Source of the DNA: Clostridium fessum | GTDB taxonomy: Bacteria > Bacillota > Clostridia > Lachnospirales > Lachnospiraceae | DNA: 64,000 nt | NCBI RefSeq assembly: GCF_003024715.1 | Contig: NZ_PYLO01000005.1 | Location: 174,673-238,672 of the forward strand | Direction of reading: 5' to 3' | In this document: piece by piece, positions 24,573 through 34,752 of the stretch | How positions within the stretch are numbered: position 1 is the stretch's first letter | Layout: each line of letters starts with the position of its first letter | Translations under genes and position numbers: made by a program | Notes under the pieces: generated by a model | What the model was told of the DNA's origin: nothing | Databases searched by the model: none | What the model saw: only the letters and a program-made list of their open reading frames with translations

Positions 24573-26663
24573 TTATTCAGCTTCTGCCGCTCTCGCCTCC
24601 ACTTCTCTCTTCTGTACATCGCCCGGAGCCTGCTCATAGCGGCTGAACTCATAGGAGAATTCGCCGATACCGCCGGTCATGGAACGAAGGTCGGTATTAT
24701 AACCAAACAGCTCGGACATCGGGATATCTGCCTCGATGATCTGTTTGCCGTGATGGTTGGAGTTCATACCGAGAACACGGCCTCTTCTGCGGTTCAGATC
24801 GCCCATGACGTCGCCGGTAAATTTATCCGGAACGGTTACCTTCAGGGATGCGATCGGTTCAAGGAGAACTGGATTCGCTTCCATGAACGCTTTCTTGAAT
24901 GCCAGCGTCGCTGCCATCTTGAATGCCATCTCGGAGGAGTCAACCGGATGATAGGAACCATCTAACAGGGTTGCCTTCACACCGACAACCGGATATCCAG
25001 CCAACGGACCCTTCTGTACACATTCCTGAACACCCTTCTCAACTGCCGGGAAGTAGTTCTTCGGAACGGCACCGCCAAATACCTTTTCTTCGAATACATA
25101 TGGTGTCTCCAGATCGCCGGACGGCTCGAAGGACATCTTAACATCGCCGTACTGTCCATGTCCACCAGACTGTTTCTTATATTTGCCCTGTGCTTCTACT
25201 TTCTTGCGAAGTGTCTCGCGGAATGCAAATTTCGGTTTGCTGAGCACAATGTCTACTTTATATCTTGTCTGCAGCTTGCTGACAACGACTTCGAGCTGCT
25301 GCTCGCCGATGCCGTAAAGTAAGGTCTGACGGTTCTCGGTATCGCTGACGCTTCTGAGTGTCAGATCTTCGTCCATCATCTTTGCCAGTGCACTGGAGAT
25401 CTTGTCCTCATCGCCTTTGGTCTTAGCTGCGTATGCCATGTAGGTATACGGGGTAGAAATCTTCGGTTTGTGGTATACAATCGGAGCCGTGCGGACTGCG
25501 ATGGTATCGCCGGTCTGAGTAACGTTTAATTTGGCAACCGCGCCGATATCGCCCGCCTTTAATTCCGGAACCTCGATGACATCCTTGCCGCGGAGAACAT
25601 ATACTTTCTGAACTTTCTCTTCAGCATCTTTGTTTACATTGTAGATAACGGTATCTGGTTTTAAGGTACCGGTACAAATCTTCATCAGGGAGTATTTGCC
25701 GATGAACGGGTCAACCACAGTCTTGAAAACACGTGCCGACAGGGATACATCGTCATTATATTTAGCGGTAAAGCGCTCTGCGGTCGATACATCGACACCG
25801 ACACACTCGAACTTGTCCGGTGACGGGAAGTATTTATCGATCGCCTGCAGCAAATATGCGAAGCCCTGTGCATTGACACCGGAACCCATCATAACCGGAA
25901 CGATGTTGCCCTCACTTACGTGCTCGCGCAGCGCCTGTGCGATCTCTTCCTGTGTAAATTCTTCACCGGAGAAATAGCGCTCCATATATTCTTCACTCGT
26001 CTCTGCCACTGCCTCGATCAGCGCATCACGGATGATGCCGAGGTTCTTCTTGGTGTACTCCGGAATCTCGCATTTCTCATATTCGCTTAAATGAGTGAAA
26101 CGGCGGCCTTCCATCTTTACCGCATTGACAAAGCCGACAAATTTTTCATTTTCACGGATCGGCACCTGGAACGGCGCGATCTTACGGCCAAACTGTTTCT
26201 CCAGTTTTAAGATCAGCTCACGGAAGCTTGCCTGATCGTCATCCATGTTGGTAACGAAGAACAGGCGCGGCAGGTTGTACTCTTCACAGAGTTCCCATGC
26301 CTTCTCGGTTCCGACTTCGATGCCAGCCTTGCAGTTTACAACGATGATTGCTGCATCTGCTACACTGATAGCTTCCTCTACTTCTCCCACAAAATCAAAA
26401 TAGCCAGGGGTATCTAACAGGTTAATCTTGATCGGTCCATCTTCTCCCTGATACTCCAACGGAATCAGCGTGGTGGAGATAGAGAACTGTCTCTTGATTT
26501 CTTCTTTATCATAATCGCTGATGGTGGTTCCTTCCGGAACTTTTCCCATTCTCTTGGTAGTACCTGTTACCAGTGCCAGCGCCTCTGCTACCGTTGTCTT
26601 GCCGGCACCGCCGTGCCCCAGTAACACTACATTGCGGATTTGTTTTGTCCCATACACGTTCAT
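24573..26663 (-). CDS. EF-G-like translational GTPase
   Basis: A 696-residue five-domain translation-factor GTPase of the EF-G group. G1 is GHGGAGKTT (about 16-24), G3 is LLDTPGYFDF, and G4 is TNMDDD where classical EF-G has NKMD. Domains II to V follow, including KKQSGGHGQYGDVKMSFEP (domain IV) and TGGIGEFSYEFSRYEQAPGDVQ near the end. The divergent G1 spacing and G4 indicate the EF-G paralogue common in Firmicutes rather than the main fusA, which normally sits in the str ribosomal operon; none of that context is here. A dedicated role in ribosome recycling or stress translation is possible but unproven. Confidence 0.88.
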   Translation of the reverse strand: MNVYGTKQIRNVVLLGHGGAGKTTVAEALALVTGTTKRMGKVPEGTTISDYDKEEIKRQFSISTTLIPLEYQGEDGPIKINLLDTPGYFDFVGEVEEAISVADAAIIVVNCKAGIEVGTEKAWELCEEYNLPRLFFVTNMDDDQASFRELILKLEKQFGRKIAPFQVPIRENEKFVGFVNAVKMEGRRFTHLSEYEKCEIPEYTKKNLGIIRDALIEAVAETSEEYMERYFSGEEFTQEEIAQALREHVSEGNIVPVMMGSGVNAQGFAYLLQAIDKYFPSPDKFECVGVDVSTAERFTAKYNDDVSLSARVFKTVVDPFIGKYSLMKICTGTLKPDTVIYNVNKDAEEKVQKVYVLRGKDVIEVPELKAGDIGAVAKLNVTQTGDTIAVRTAPIVYHKPKISTPYTYMAYAAKTKGDEDKISSALAKMMDEDLTLRSVSDTENRQTLLYGIGEQQLEVVVSKLQTRYKVDIVLSKPKFAFRETLRKKVEAQGKYKKQSGGHGQYGDVKMSFEPSGDLETPYVFEEKVFGGAVPKNYFPAVEKGVQECVQKGPLAGYPVVGVKATLLDGSYHPVDSSEMAFKMAATLAFKKAFMEANPVLLEPIASLKVTVPDKFTGDVMGDLNRRRGRVLGMNSNHHGKQIIEADIPMSELFGYNTDLRSMTGGIGEFSYEFSRYEQAPGDVQKREVEARAAEAE

Positions 26664-26724
26664 AGTTAAGTCCTCCCGTCTATTTATTTTGATGTTTTTT
26701 TCTTGTATTTTAACCTCTGTTCAT

Positions 26725-26753
26725 ATTGTACAAGAAAATAGAGAAAATTTCAA
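26725..26753 (-). promoter_or_regulatory. Promoter of the EF-G-like gene
   Basis: Minus-strand TTGAAA (26748-26753), 17-base spacer, TACAAT (26725-26730). The divergent tyrA promoter lies about 160 bp away. Confidence 0.72.
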
Positions 26754-26915
26754 GCAAAACAACACCTTTATACAAAATTTATTCGTTTTATTTTGAAAAG
26801 CATTGAAAATGCGACAATTTCCCTGTTCAAAGGCGGTGAAATCAATCGCATTTTCGCAAATTTAGTAATAAACAGATGTAAAAAAATTTCTTTTTCACTT
26901 CAACGCGTAAAATCG

Positions 26916-26944
26916 TTGACAAGTGACTTGTTCTATTCTACAAT
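26916..26944 (+). promoter_or_regulatory. tyrA-aroA promoter
   Basis: TTGACA (26916-26921), 17-base spacer, TACAAT (26939-26944); close to consensus. No T-box or other leader is seen before tyrA. Confidence 0.82.
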
Positions 26945-26997
26945 AATTTCTAGTTTCATTTTTTACTATACTACCTATGAAAGAGAGCGTAATTGCT

Positions 26998-28104
26998 ATG
27001 AATACACCGATTAATCATCTTACCGCCGGTTTCATCGGACTCGGTCTGATCGGCGGCTCTATCGCCAGAGGTTTGAAACGCAGCGCCCCGGATATTCAGA
27101 TCATGGCTTATATGCGGACCCGCGAAAAATTGGAACAGGCACATGCAGACGGCATTGTTGACCTGATTCTGGACGGCGTGGACGAGCATTTAAGCGAGTG
27201 CGACATCATTTTCCTGTGCACACCGGTTGAATTTAATGAATCCTATCTGCGCCAGATCCGGCCGTTCTTAAAGGAAGGCGCGGTTGTGACTGATGTCGGA
27301 AGCACCAAGACCAGCATTCATGAGACCGTTGCCGCGCTTGGCATGGAAAGCTGCTTCGTCGGCGGACACCCGATGGCTGGCTCGGAAAAGACCGGCTACG
27401 AGAGTTCAACCGACCATTTGCTGGAAAATGCATACTATATCATTACCCCGACACCGCACACCCCGGCTTCCCACACTGACCGTATGGTGAATGTGGCAAA
27501 GGCGATCGGTGCGCTGCCCCTGGTGCTGGATTACCATCGTCATGATTTCATTGTCGCGGCGATCAGCCATCTGCCGCACCTCATCGCCTCCAGCCTGGTC
27601 AACCTGGTACACGACTGCGACAGTGAGGATCAGATGATGAAACGGCTGGCTGCCGGAGGTTTCAAGGATATCACCCGTATTGCCTCCTCTTCTCCGGTCA
27701 TGTGGGAACAGATCTGCATGACGAACACAGGCAATATCACTGAGGTGCTGGATCGCTACATTGATTCCCTGACGACATTGCGGGAAGAACTGTCCGACCA
27801 CCAGTCTAGAGCCATCTACCAGCTGTTTGAGTCCTCCCGCGACTACCGGAATTCGTTTGCAGAAACTCCAAAAGGATCGATACAGCCGGAATACGCCTTC
27901 TCCGCCGACGTGGTGGACGAGCCAGGTGCTATCTCCATCATTTCCTCGATCCTCTCCGGTAAAGGAATCAGTATCAAAAATATCGGCATCAGCCACAACC
28001 GTGAGCATGGCGAGGGCGCGCTGCGGATCAGCTTCTACGACAAGACTTCGATGGAAGCGGCGTGGGCGCGTTTGAAGAAATACAATTACACGCTGTTCGC
28101 GTAG
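26998..28104 (+). CDS. tyrA: Prephenate dehydrogenase with ACT domain
   Basis: A 368-residue enzyme converting prephenate to 4-hydroxyphenylpyruvate with NAD+, the committed tyrosine step. The Rossmann GLGLIGGS is at about residues 14-21, the catalytic GGHPMAGSEKTGYESS with its histidine at about 115-130, and helical domain residues SHLPHLIASSLVN follow. The last about 75 residues (VVDEPGAISIISSILSGKGI) form an ACT domain, consistent with feedback by tyrosine. I choose the ATG at 26998, which has GAAAGAGAG upstream; a first in-frame ATG at 26977 has no ribosome site. It is followed 57 bases later by aroA. Confidence 0.93.
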   Translation: MNTPINHLTAGFIGLGLIGGSIARGLKRSAPDIQIMAYMRTREKLEQAHADGIVDLILDGVDEHLSECDIIFLCTPVEFNESYLRQIRPFLKEGAVVTDVGSTKTSIHETVAALGMESCFVGGHPMAGSEKTGYESSTDHLLENAYYIITPTPHTPASHTDRMVNVAKAIGALPLVLDYHRHDFIVAAISHLPHLIASSLVNLVHDCDSEDQMMKRLAAGGFKDITRIASSSPVMWEQICMTNTGNITEVLDRYIDSLTTLREELSDHQSRAIYQLFESSRDYRNSFAETPKGSIQPEYAFSADVVDEPGAISIISSILSGKGISIKNIGISHNREHGEGALRISFYDKTSMEAAWARLKKYNYTLFA

Positions 28105-28161
28105 ACTGCAATGTATGTTTCAAACTTAACTTTCAACATTAATGTTTAGGCAGGTACAACT

Positions 28162-29448
28162 ATGAACTCAATGAAATTTACCCATACATCTTCTCTCCGG
28201 GGCGAACTGACCGTTCCGGGAGACAAGTCCATCTCCCACCGCAGCGTCATGTTCGGCGCTCTTGCGGACGGACTGACCGAAATCCACGGCTTCCTGCAGG
28301 GCGCAGACTGTCTCTCCACGATCTCCTGTTTTTCCAAAATGGGAATCTCGATCGAAAATCAGGGCGAGACCGTTCTCGTCCACGGACGTGGACTGCACGG
28401 GCTGACTGCCCCAGACTCCGTTTTAGACTGCGGCAACAGCGGCACCACAACGCGCCTGATCTCCGGCATTCTCTCGGCCCAGAAATTTGACACAACACTG
28501 ACCGGCGACGCTTCCATCCAGAAACGTCCGATGAAGCGCATCATCGATCCTCTCTCTCAGATGGGCGCAAAGATCGAGAGTGTCAATGGAAATGGCTGCG
28601 CGCCGCTCCATATCACCGGCTCACCGCTGCACGGCATCCATTATAATTCTCCGGTTGCCTCCGCCCAGGTCAAATCCTCGATTCTGCTGGCAGGTCTGTA
28701 TGCCGACGGAGAAACCCGCGTGACCGAACCGTACATCTCCCGCGATCACAGTGAACGGATGCTGTCCGCATTCGGCGCAGACATCCACACAGAAGGAACC
28801 ACCGCGATTTTACAGCCGGCAAAACAGCTCTATGGACAGAAAATTCAGGTTCCGGGCGATATCTCCTCCGCTGCCTTTTTTATCGCAGCCGGACTCATCG
28901 TACCGGATTCAGAAATCTTAATTAAAAATGTCGGTATCAACCCGACCCGCGACGGCATCCTGCGCGTCTGCAAGGCGATGAACGCGGACGTCGAACTTCT
29001 CAATGTAAACACCGCCTCCGGCGAACCGACCGCCGACCTGCTCGTCCGCTCCGGTAAGCTGACTGGAACCGCAATCGAGGGTGCGATCATCCCGACTCTC
29101 ATCGACGAGCTTCCGGTGATCGCTGCGATGGCGTGCTATGCCGAGGGAACCACCGTCATACGCGATGCCGCGGAACTGAAGGTAAAAGAGTCAAACCGCA
29201 TTGCTGTCATGGTAGAGAATTTAACCGCTATGGGCGCGGATGTGACCGAGACCGAGGATGGCATGATCATCCACGGCGGCAAGCCGCTGCACGGTGCTGT
29301 GATCGACAGCAAGAAGGATCACCGCATCGCCATGACCTTCGCCGTTGCCGCACTCGGCGCTTCCGGCGAGACCGAAATTCTGGATGCAGACTGCGTGAAC
29401 ATCTCCTATCCGGGATTCTATGGGGATCTGGAACGGCTGTGTAAATAA
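28162..29448 (+). CDS. aroA: 3-phosphoshikimate 1-carboxyvinyltransferase (EPSP synthase)
   Basis: A 428-residue enzyme joining shikimate-3-phosphate and phosphoenolpyruvate in the chorismate pathway. Signature segments are VPGDKSISHRSVMFGALADG (active-site Lys and Ser) near residue 17, LDCGNSGTTTRLISGIL, RPMKRIIDPL, and the late RDAAELKVKESNRIAVM and DHRIAMTFAVAAL. Length and motif set match a complete enzyme. The LxCGNSGTTTRL form with Gly at the usual position suggests a normal glyphosate-site arrangement. It forms an aromatic amino-acid unit with tyrA. Confidence 0.96.
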   Translation: MNSMKFTHTSSLRGELTVPGDKSISHRSVMFGALADGLTEIHGFLQGADCLSTISCFSKMGISIENQGETVLVHGRGLHGLTAPDSVLDCGNSGTTTRLISGILSAQKFDTTLTGDASIQKRPMKRIIDPLSQMGAKIESVNGNGCAPLHITGSPLHGIHYNSPVASAQVKSSILLAGLYADGETRVTEPYISRDHSERMLSAFGADIHTEGTTAILQPAKQLYGQKIQVPGDISSAAFFIAAGLIVPDSEILIKNVGINPTRDGILRVCKAMNADVELLNVNTASGEPTADLLVRSGKLTGTAIEGAIIPTLIDELPVIAAMACYAEGTTVIRDAAELKVKESNRIAVMVENLTAMGADVTETEDGMIIHGGKPLHGAVIDSKKDHRIAMTFAVAALGASGETEILDADCVNISYPGFYGDLERLCK

Positions 29449-29472
29449 AATGTGACTATGCATATTTGAGAC

Positions 29473-29515
29473 AAAAAGGGCAGGAAAAGCTTCAAATCGC
29501 TTTCCTGCCCTTTTC
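29473..29515. terminator. Bidirectional terminator between aroA and the transpeptidase gene
   Basis: A 14-bp perfect stem AAAAGGGCAGGAAA / TTTCCTGCCCTTTT (29474-29487 and 29501-29514) with A and T runs, serving both convergent units. Confidence 0.92.
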
Positions 29516-29522
29516 TTTTGTC

Positions 29523-30965
29523 CTACTGCCCATATTTCGCAAAATACCGATCCAACACCTGTCTTGCGATCGGCGCAGCGACCGCACCGCCGGAACCGGA
29601 CTCTTCTGCCAGCACGCAGATCGCCACCTTCGGCTTGTCTGCCGGAGCGAAACCGACAAACCAGGAATGTGTCTCCTTACCTGTCTCAAACTCGGCGGAA
29701 CCGGTTTTTCCGGCCACCGTATAGGATCCCCCCCGCATCGCGGAACCCGTACCAATCTCGACCACCTGGCTCATGAGATGGGTCAGAAACTGTGCGTCAT
29801 TCGCAGACATCAGGGTTCCATAGGCGGACGGAAGGAACTTCTTGACCGTCTGACCACCCACATTTTCAACATGATCGATCATATATGGCTTCATCAGCGT
29901 GCCGCCGTTGGCGATCGCCGATACGATCATCAGGTTATGCAGCGGCGTAATCTGGGTTTTTCCCTGTCCGATCGCAGTCTGAAGCTTTTCCCAGTCATCC
30001 GAACTGCCGTCGAGCGAAAACGTGCTCTGGTTGTACGGAAGTGTGTACGGAAGCTCCGAATTAAAGAGCATCTGATTTGCCAGCGCCCGGAATTTTTCTG
30101 AATTAATCTGCATTCCAATCTCCGCAAACGCACCGTTGCAGGAATTGGCAAATGCCTGAATCAGATTCTGCGTCCCGTGTGCCGTCCCGTGGTAACATTT
30201 AATCGTATAATCGCCATTCTGGTAAGAACCATTACAATTATACACATAGTCCTGCCAGGTATTCGGGTTCTCTTTCATATATTCCAGCACCGTCAGCATC
30301 TTGAACGTCGATCCCGGCGGATATAAGCCCTGCGTTGCACGGTTGACTAACTGCGCCTTCGTGTTGTCCGGAGACACCAGCTCCGCCCAGCGCTCATCGA
30401 CGAGATTTGCATTAAAATTCGGCTGGGAAACCATCGTCAAAATCTTTCCCGTATCCGGTTCCATGACGATCACTGCGCCCCGGTATTTTCCGATCGCGTC
30501 GGATGCCGTCTGCTGCAGATCCACATCGAGCGTCGTAATCACATTGTCGCCCAGATTTTTCTTCCCCTGAAATTCATTGATCGTTTTCTCAATCAGATTC
30601 ACATGGGAGGAAAGCAGGTAGAAATTCGCCAGCGACTCCAGACCTGTTTTTCCATTTTTGCCGGAATATCCGACCGAATGGACAAACAGATAATCATACG
30701 GATAATAGCGTTTCTCGCTTCCGTCACTTGCAACGTTCGTCTGCGCCAGCACCGTTTTATCATTGCTCATAATCGAACCGCGGGTCACCCGGTCTGAGAG
30801 GAGATCGAGCCTCGCATTATAAGAGCTGCCGATTACATTTTCACTCTTAAACTGGATAAACCAGCCAAAATAAACGGCCATCGCGATAAAGAGCGCCGCA
30901 ATCCCATAGGTCAGCCACAGAATATGACGGTTTGAACGCGCTCTCGCATTTTCAGTTCTTTCCAT
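29523..30965 (-). CDS. Penicillin-binding protein 2-type transpeptidase
   Basis: A 480-residue class B penicillin-binding protein. One N-terminal membrane helix (about 15-37) is followed by a short dimerisation domain and the transpeptidase domain with all three motifs: PGSTFKM (SxxK serine), FANSCNGAF (SxN) and VAGKTGSAE (KTG). It crosslinks peptidoglycan outside the membrane. It is shorter than FtsI or PBP2 proteins that carry PASTA repeats and matches the PbpA/SpoVD-like single-domain type partnered with a neighbouring SEDS glycosyltransferase. The start is the ATG at 30963-30965 directly after the stop of that partner; an upstream in-frame ATG would overlap it by 46 bases. Confidence 0.92.
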   Translation of the reverse strand: MERTENARARSNRHILWLTYGIAALFIAMAVYFGWFIQFKSENVIGSSYNARLDLLSDRVTRGSIMSNDKTVLAQTNVASDGSEKRYYPYDYLFVHSVGYSGKNGKTGLESLANFYLLSSHVNLIEKTINEFQGKKNLGDNVITTLDVDLQQTASDAIGKYRGAVIVMEPDTGKILTMVSQPNFNANLVDERWAELVSPDNTKAQLVNRATQGLYPPGSTFKMLTVLEYMKENPNTWQDYVYNCNGSYQNGDYTIKCYHGTAHGTQNLIQAFANSCNGAFAEIGMQINSEKFRALANQMLFNSELPYTLPYNQSTFSLDGSSDDWEKLQTAIGQGKTQITPLHNLMIVSAIANGGTLMKPYMIDHVENVGGQTVKKFLPSAYGTLMSANDAQFLTHLMSQVVEIGTGSAMRGGSYTVAGKTGSAEFETGKETHSWFVGFAPADKPKVAICVLAEESGSGGAVAAPIARQVLDRYFAKYGQ

Positions 30966-30966
30966 T

Positions 30967-32307
30967 TCATCCTTCTGCCTCATCAAACTGCTGCTCCTCC
31001 TCTTCTTCCTCATTCCGTTTCAGGACATATAGTCCCTGTATCACGCCAAACAGGATAAATGTGCTGAGAATCGAACTGCCTCCATAACTGACAAGCGGCA
31101 GCGTCACGCCGGTAGACGGAATGAATTTCGTCACGCCGCCGATCGTCAGGAACACCTGCACCACATACTCAATTCCCAGACCAAACGCGATCAGCTTGTA
31201 AAATAATGCCTGCATCCGGGTCGCAATCAGCATGAACTGCATGAAACAGCCCAGACAGATCAGGAGAATACAGAGCGCATAGATGCCGCCCAGCTCCTCC
31301 GAGATCGCCGCGAAAATGAAGTCCTTCTCAACAACCGGGATCTTCTTCGGCATCCCCTGGTAAAGTCCCATGCCAAACCAGCCGCCTGTGCCGATCGCAA
31401 AGAGCGCCTGCGTAACCTGATACCCTTTTCCTGCGATGTCACTCCACGGATCCTGCCATGCTTCCACGCGGACACGCACATGCGAAAACAGCTTATACGC
31501 CAGCATCGCAGCCGCACAGCCGCTTCCAAGACCGCCTGCCAGATACAGCCAGTTGGAGGTTGCAATAAACAGCATCAGGACATAGGCGAGGAAAAAAATC
31601 AGCGCACTTCCCAGATCCTTGGATAACACCAGAATCAACACGTGCGCCGCCGCCACGCCGGTCGTGATCGCCACATTTTTAAACTCCGTTGAGCGGTAAA
31701 ACGTCGTCGCTACGAAGAATACAAAGCTGATCTTAACAAACTCGGACGGCTGGAACGAAAATCCGCCGATACTGATCGAAAGCTGCGCGCCGAAGCTGGT
31801 ATTGCCGATCACACAGACAACCAGCAGCAGCGCCAGACCTATCAGGCCGTACACCCACGGTATCTTAGCGAGCTGCCAGGTTCTATCTATCACATATGGT
31901 ATAATCATTGTGATAACCGCCGCAACTGCCATGATGATAAACTGGCGGACCGCCTTGTCCATCGAGATGCGCGTCAGCATGATAAAACTAGTGCACAGAA
32001 GCATACACGTGTTGTTCAGCAACAGTCTCGACGCATTCCGGTAAAACAGCCGGTATAAGAGCTGGTACAGGACAAAAAAGACAAGCTGCGCGCCGAAAAA
32101 CAGCACAACTGCCTCATCCTCGGTTTGTAGATAAATGATCGTACCCGACAGAAGAAATATCAAAAACAGCGGTACATTCTGCAGACGGCAGAGCCGGAGT
32201 TTCGACTCGTCATCCGGCAGTGAAAAAAAGCGGAAATTGTAATATGTATAAATCAGTATCAGCAATATCATCAGATACCTGGACATCGTTGTCACAAGAT
32301 TTATCAT
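30967..32307 (-). CDS. SEDS family peptidoglycan glycosyltransferase (FtsW/RodA/SpoVE)
   Basis: A 446-residue polytopic protein with about ten helices that polymerises lipid II. Family motifs are GGFSFQPSEFVKISFVFFVA, LSKDLGSALIFFLAYVLML (the catalytic Asp in KDLG), and the C-terminal VTLPLVSYGGSSILSTFILFGVIQGLY. The last about 20 residues are a Glu-rich tail. Start at the ATG at 32305-32307, preceded by GGAGG. It is directly coupled to the transpeptidase gene, the usual SEDS-bPBP pair. Without neighbours such as mur or mre genes I cannot assign it to division or elongation. Confidence 0.92.
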   Translation of the reverse strand: MINLVTTMSRYLMILLILIYTYYNFRFFSLPDDESKLRLCRLQNVPLFLIFLLSGTIIYLQTEDEAVVLFFGAQLVFFVLYQLLYRLFYRNASRLLLNNTCMLLCTSFIMLTRISMDKAVRQFIIMAVAAVITMIIPYVIDRTWQLAKIPWVYGLIGLALLLVVCVIGNTSFGAQLSISIGGFSFQPSEFVKISFVFFVATTFYRSTEFKNVAITTGVAAAHVLILVLSKDLGSALIFFLAYVLMLFIATSNWLYLAGGLGSGCAAAMLAYKLFSHVRVRVEAWQDPWSDIAGKGYQVTQALFAIGTGGWFGMGLYQGMPKKIPVVEKDFIFAAISEELGGIYALCILLICLGCFMQFMLIATRMQALFYKLIAFGLGIEYVVQVFLTIGGVTKFIPSTGVTLPLVSYGGSSILSTFILFGVIQGLYVLKRNEEEEEEQQFDEAEG

Positions 32308-32354
32308 GGTGATCCTCCTTTTCATGTGTACCCGGAAGATTCCCGGTACACACG

Positions 32355-34739
32355 CTACTCTACGCCCCTCTTAAAATGACCTCTTGTAAATTCGCCCTCC
32401 AGCTCCACCGGTTCCTGATGGAGGAAGGTCTTCACGTAGGCATCCAGCACTTCCCCGGTCTGTGCCGCACTCTCCGACGTAAATGCCAGACGCAGCACCT
32501 CCGGCTGCAGGCGGTCTATCTGCTTTTTATCCTTCAAAAGCGACAGGGGGCTGGAATTGTAGATCGTATTGCAGCAGAAACGGCACTGGTTCCTTACCGG
32601 AAATACCTTCTTTTTGCGATCCCGCAGATACAGATATTCCGGACATTTACTGCATCCTTCCACTGTTTTCCGGATGCACTGGGCGGTTACCATGACCGGG
32701 ATCGAACCATATACGAGAAGTTCCCGTTCCCGGCTGTCGCGCGCCCCCAACTCCCGGCTGTTGAGCTCGACCGGAAGGGTAAAACGCATCGAAAGCTCCG
32801 GCGCCATCTCCCGCACAAAATCCTCCGCCCGGTGATTCATCGTATAAATACCATAATCCATCACAAGCGGAATGGAAATCTTCCACTCGCGCACCAGTTC
32901 CAGCTCTTCCCATGCCCGGATGACAAGACCGTCAAATCCCGCCGATTCCAGCCTGGAACGATGCGTTTCAAAATATTCCTTTGCCCGATCGCGGAAAATA
33001 TGCGGCATTACCAAAAGACACTGCTTGTCTGCCTCATGGCAGCGTGATACCCATTCGTTCCACTGTTCGGCGCCAAATTCAGCGCTATCCAGATAGATGG
33101 CGCCGACTTCTGGTACGGATAACGCCACTTTTAACTGTGCCGGGTGTTCGACCGAAACGTGGATGTGGTACAGAGCTGTTTTATTCCCTTTTTTATTCTC
33201 AAACAGCGTTTTCTGGCTCTGTACAGGTAAATCTGCTGTGAGTTCAACGTCCTGAGCCGGGCTGGTTTTTTCTGATTCCGAACCTGTCTGGTTATTTTCT
33301 TCCAGATTCTTTTCTTCCGGATTTTGCCATCCTTTTCCTGTCCCGCACGCCCTATTTTCCGGTATCTCCCGGCGGTATGGACGCAGTATCTCCTCGGTCA
33401 GCTGCTCAAACGCAGAGCGGCGGAGTTCATTTAACTCCTGCACCGGCACAAAGGGGCTGCCGCCTGTCTCCACTTCCAGATTTTCAAAATAATACGGCGT
33501 ATTTCCCGTTTTTCCGAGCTGTTTCTCAATCCGTTCCTTGCTCATCGGCTGTTTCACTGCCGTCTGGACAACTGCTCCGATTCCGCCTGCCATCCGGCTT
33601 TCTCCCGTCAGCGGATCTTCGTATTGAAGCGTCAGCTGCAGCGGTTCGCCTTCACAGACACGCGCAAACCCCTGAACCGGTTCTTTCACCTCTGCTTCCA
33701 CATACGTTTTGTCCAGATACTGGTAAAGTTCCCGGTTTTCCTGGCGGAATGCCGGTTTCTCATGGCAGACCACCATATCGCGTCCATTGTGCTCGGTATA
33801 ATAGCCTAACGTCTGACCGCCGCGGTCAAACAGATCCAGCAGCTCCTTCCGGTCTTTCGGGTCAACCCGGTAACCTTTTCTGCCATTCTTTAAATATAAA
33901 TCTACATATTTCCGGTACAGGCGCACCACGCCTGCCGTATAGCGCGAACTCTTCATGCGCCCCTCGATTTTCAAGGAATAAACGCCTGCTTCCAGAATAT
34001 CCGGCAAAATATCCAGCGTACAAAGATCCTTGAGACTGAGCACATACTTGGAATCACCCGGATTTAACACGCCATTTTCTTTCTTTTTGTTTTTGTTTTC
34101 ATTCGGGTTGTTCTCATCCAGCCGCCGAAGGACATCAAACGGAAGCCGGCAGGTCTGAGCGCATCGTCCCCGGTTGCCGCTTCTGCCGCCGATCAGGCTG
34201 CTGAACAGGCATTGTCCCGAATAACAGTAACAGAGAGCCCCGTGAACAAAGCTCTCTATCTCCACGCCCGTCTCCTGATAAATGCGGCGTATCTCTTCCA
34301 ATGAAAGTTCACGCGCTGTGACGATGCGGACCGCGCCCATTCTCGTCATAAGCGCCGCGCCCTCCGGTCCGGTAATCGTCATCTGTGTGCTCGCATGAAC
34401 CGGCAAATCCGGAAAATGCTCCCGGATATAAGAAAATACGCCCATGTCCTGCACGATCACGGCATCCAGTCCCGCCTGGTAATACGGAAGCAGATAGTCG
34501 TATAAGTCATCCATCTCGTCTTCCTTTACCAGCGTATTGACCGTCATATAAAGCTGGCGCCCATGCAGATGCACGTAGTTGATCGCTTCCAGCATCCCCG
34601 TTTCATCCGGATTTTCCGCATATGCCCTGGCTCCGAAACGGCTGCCGCCCATATAGACTGCGTCCGCCCCCGCAGCAACCGCCGCTTTCATGCTATCGAA
34701 GGAACCCGCCGGTGCCAGAATTTCCACCTTTTTTTTCAT
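32355..34739 (-). CDS. U32 family peptidase (RlhA/PrtC-like, with DUF3656)
   Basis: A 794-residue U32 family protein. The N-terminal half (1-330) is the TIM-barrel-like peptidase U32 domain: VEILAPAGSFDSMKAAVAAGADAVYMGG at the start, then the family signature SFVHGALCYCYSGQC followed by SSLIGGRSGNRGRCAQTCR. Conserved cysteines in these segments and in CSKCPEYL and NQCRFCCN suggest an iron-sulfur site. The second half contains a DUF3656-like region and a further barrel-like repeat. Relatives are annotated as collagenase-like proteases, but members such as E. coli RlhA hydroxylate 23S rRNA, so the protease label is uncertain. A hydrophilic linker of about 70 residues rich in Glu and Asn lies near the middle. 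Confidence 0.88.
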   Translation of the reverse strand: MKKKVEILAPAGSFDSMKAAVAAGADAVYMGGSRFGARAYAENPDETGMLEAINYVHLHGRQLYMTVNTLVKEDEMDDLYDYLLPYYQAGLDAVIVQDMGVFSYIREHFPDLPVHASTQMTITGPEGAALMTRMGAVRIVTARELSLEEIRRIYQETGVEIESFVHGALCYCYSGQCLFSSLIGGRSGNRGRCAQTCRLPFDVLRRLDENNPNENKNKKKENGVLNPGDSKYVLSLKDLCTLDILPDILEAGVYSLKIEGRMKSSRYTAGVVRLYRKYVDLYLKNGRKGYRVDPKDRKELLDLFDRGGQTLGYYTEHNGRDMVVCHEKPAFRQENRELYQYLDKTYVEAEVKEPVQGFARVCEGEPLQLTLQYEDPLTGESRMAGGIGAVVQTAVKQPMSKERIEKQLGKTGNTPYYFENLEVETGGSPFVPVQELNELRRSAFEQLTEEILRPYRREIPENRACGTGKGWQNPEEKNLEENNQTGSESEKTSPAQDVELTADLPVQSQKTLFENKKGNKTALYHIHVSVEHPAQLKVALSVPEVGAIYLDSAEFGAEQWNEWVSRCHEADKQCLLVMPHIFRDRAKEYFETHRSRLESAGFDGLVIRAWEELELVREWKISIPLVMDYGIYTMNHRAEDFVREMAPELSMRFTLPVELNSRELGARDSRERELLVYGSIPVMVTAQCIRKTVEGCSKCPEYLYLRDRKKKVFPVRNQCRFCCNTIYNSSPLSLLKDKKQIDRLQPEVLRLAFTSESAAQTGEVLDAYVKTFLHQEPVELEGEFTRGHFKRGVE

Positions 34740-34752
34740 ATCATTTCACCCA

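Noticed and set aside
27406..28008. 200-codon minus-strand frame inside tyrA
   Set aside because: tyrA is complete on the plus strand with its catalytic histidine and ACT domain; the other frame is a by-product of GC-rich codons.
33377..34033. 218-codon plus-strand frame inside the U32 gene
   Set aside because: Antisense to a continuous conserved protein, low-complexity composition, no ribosome site.
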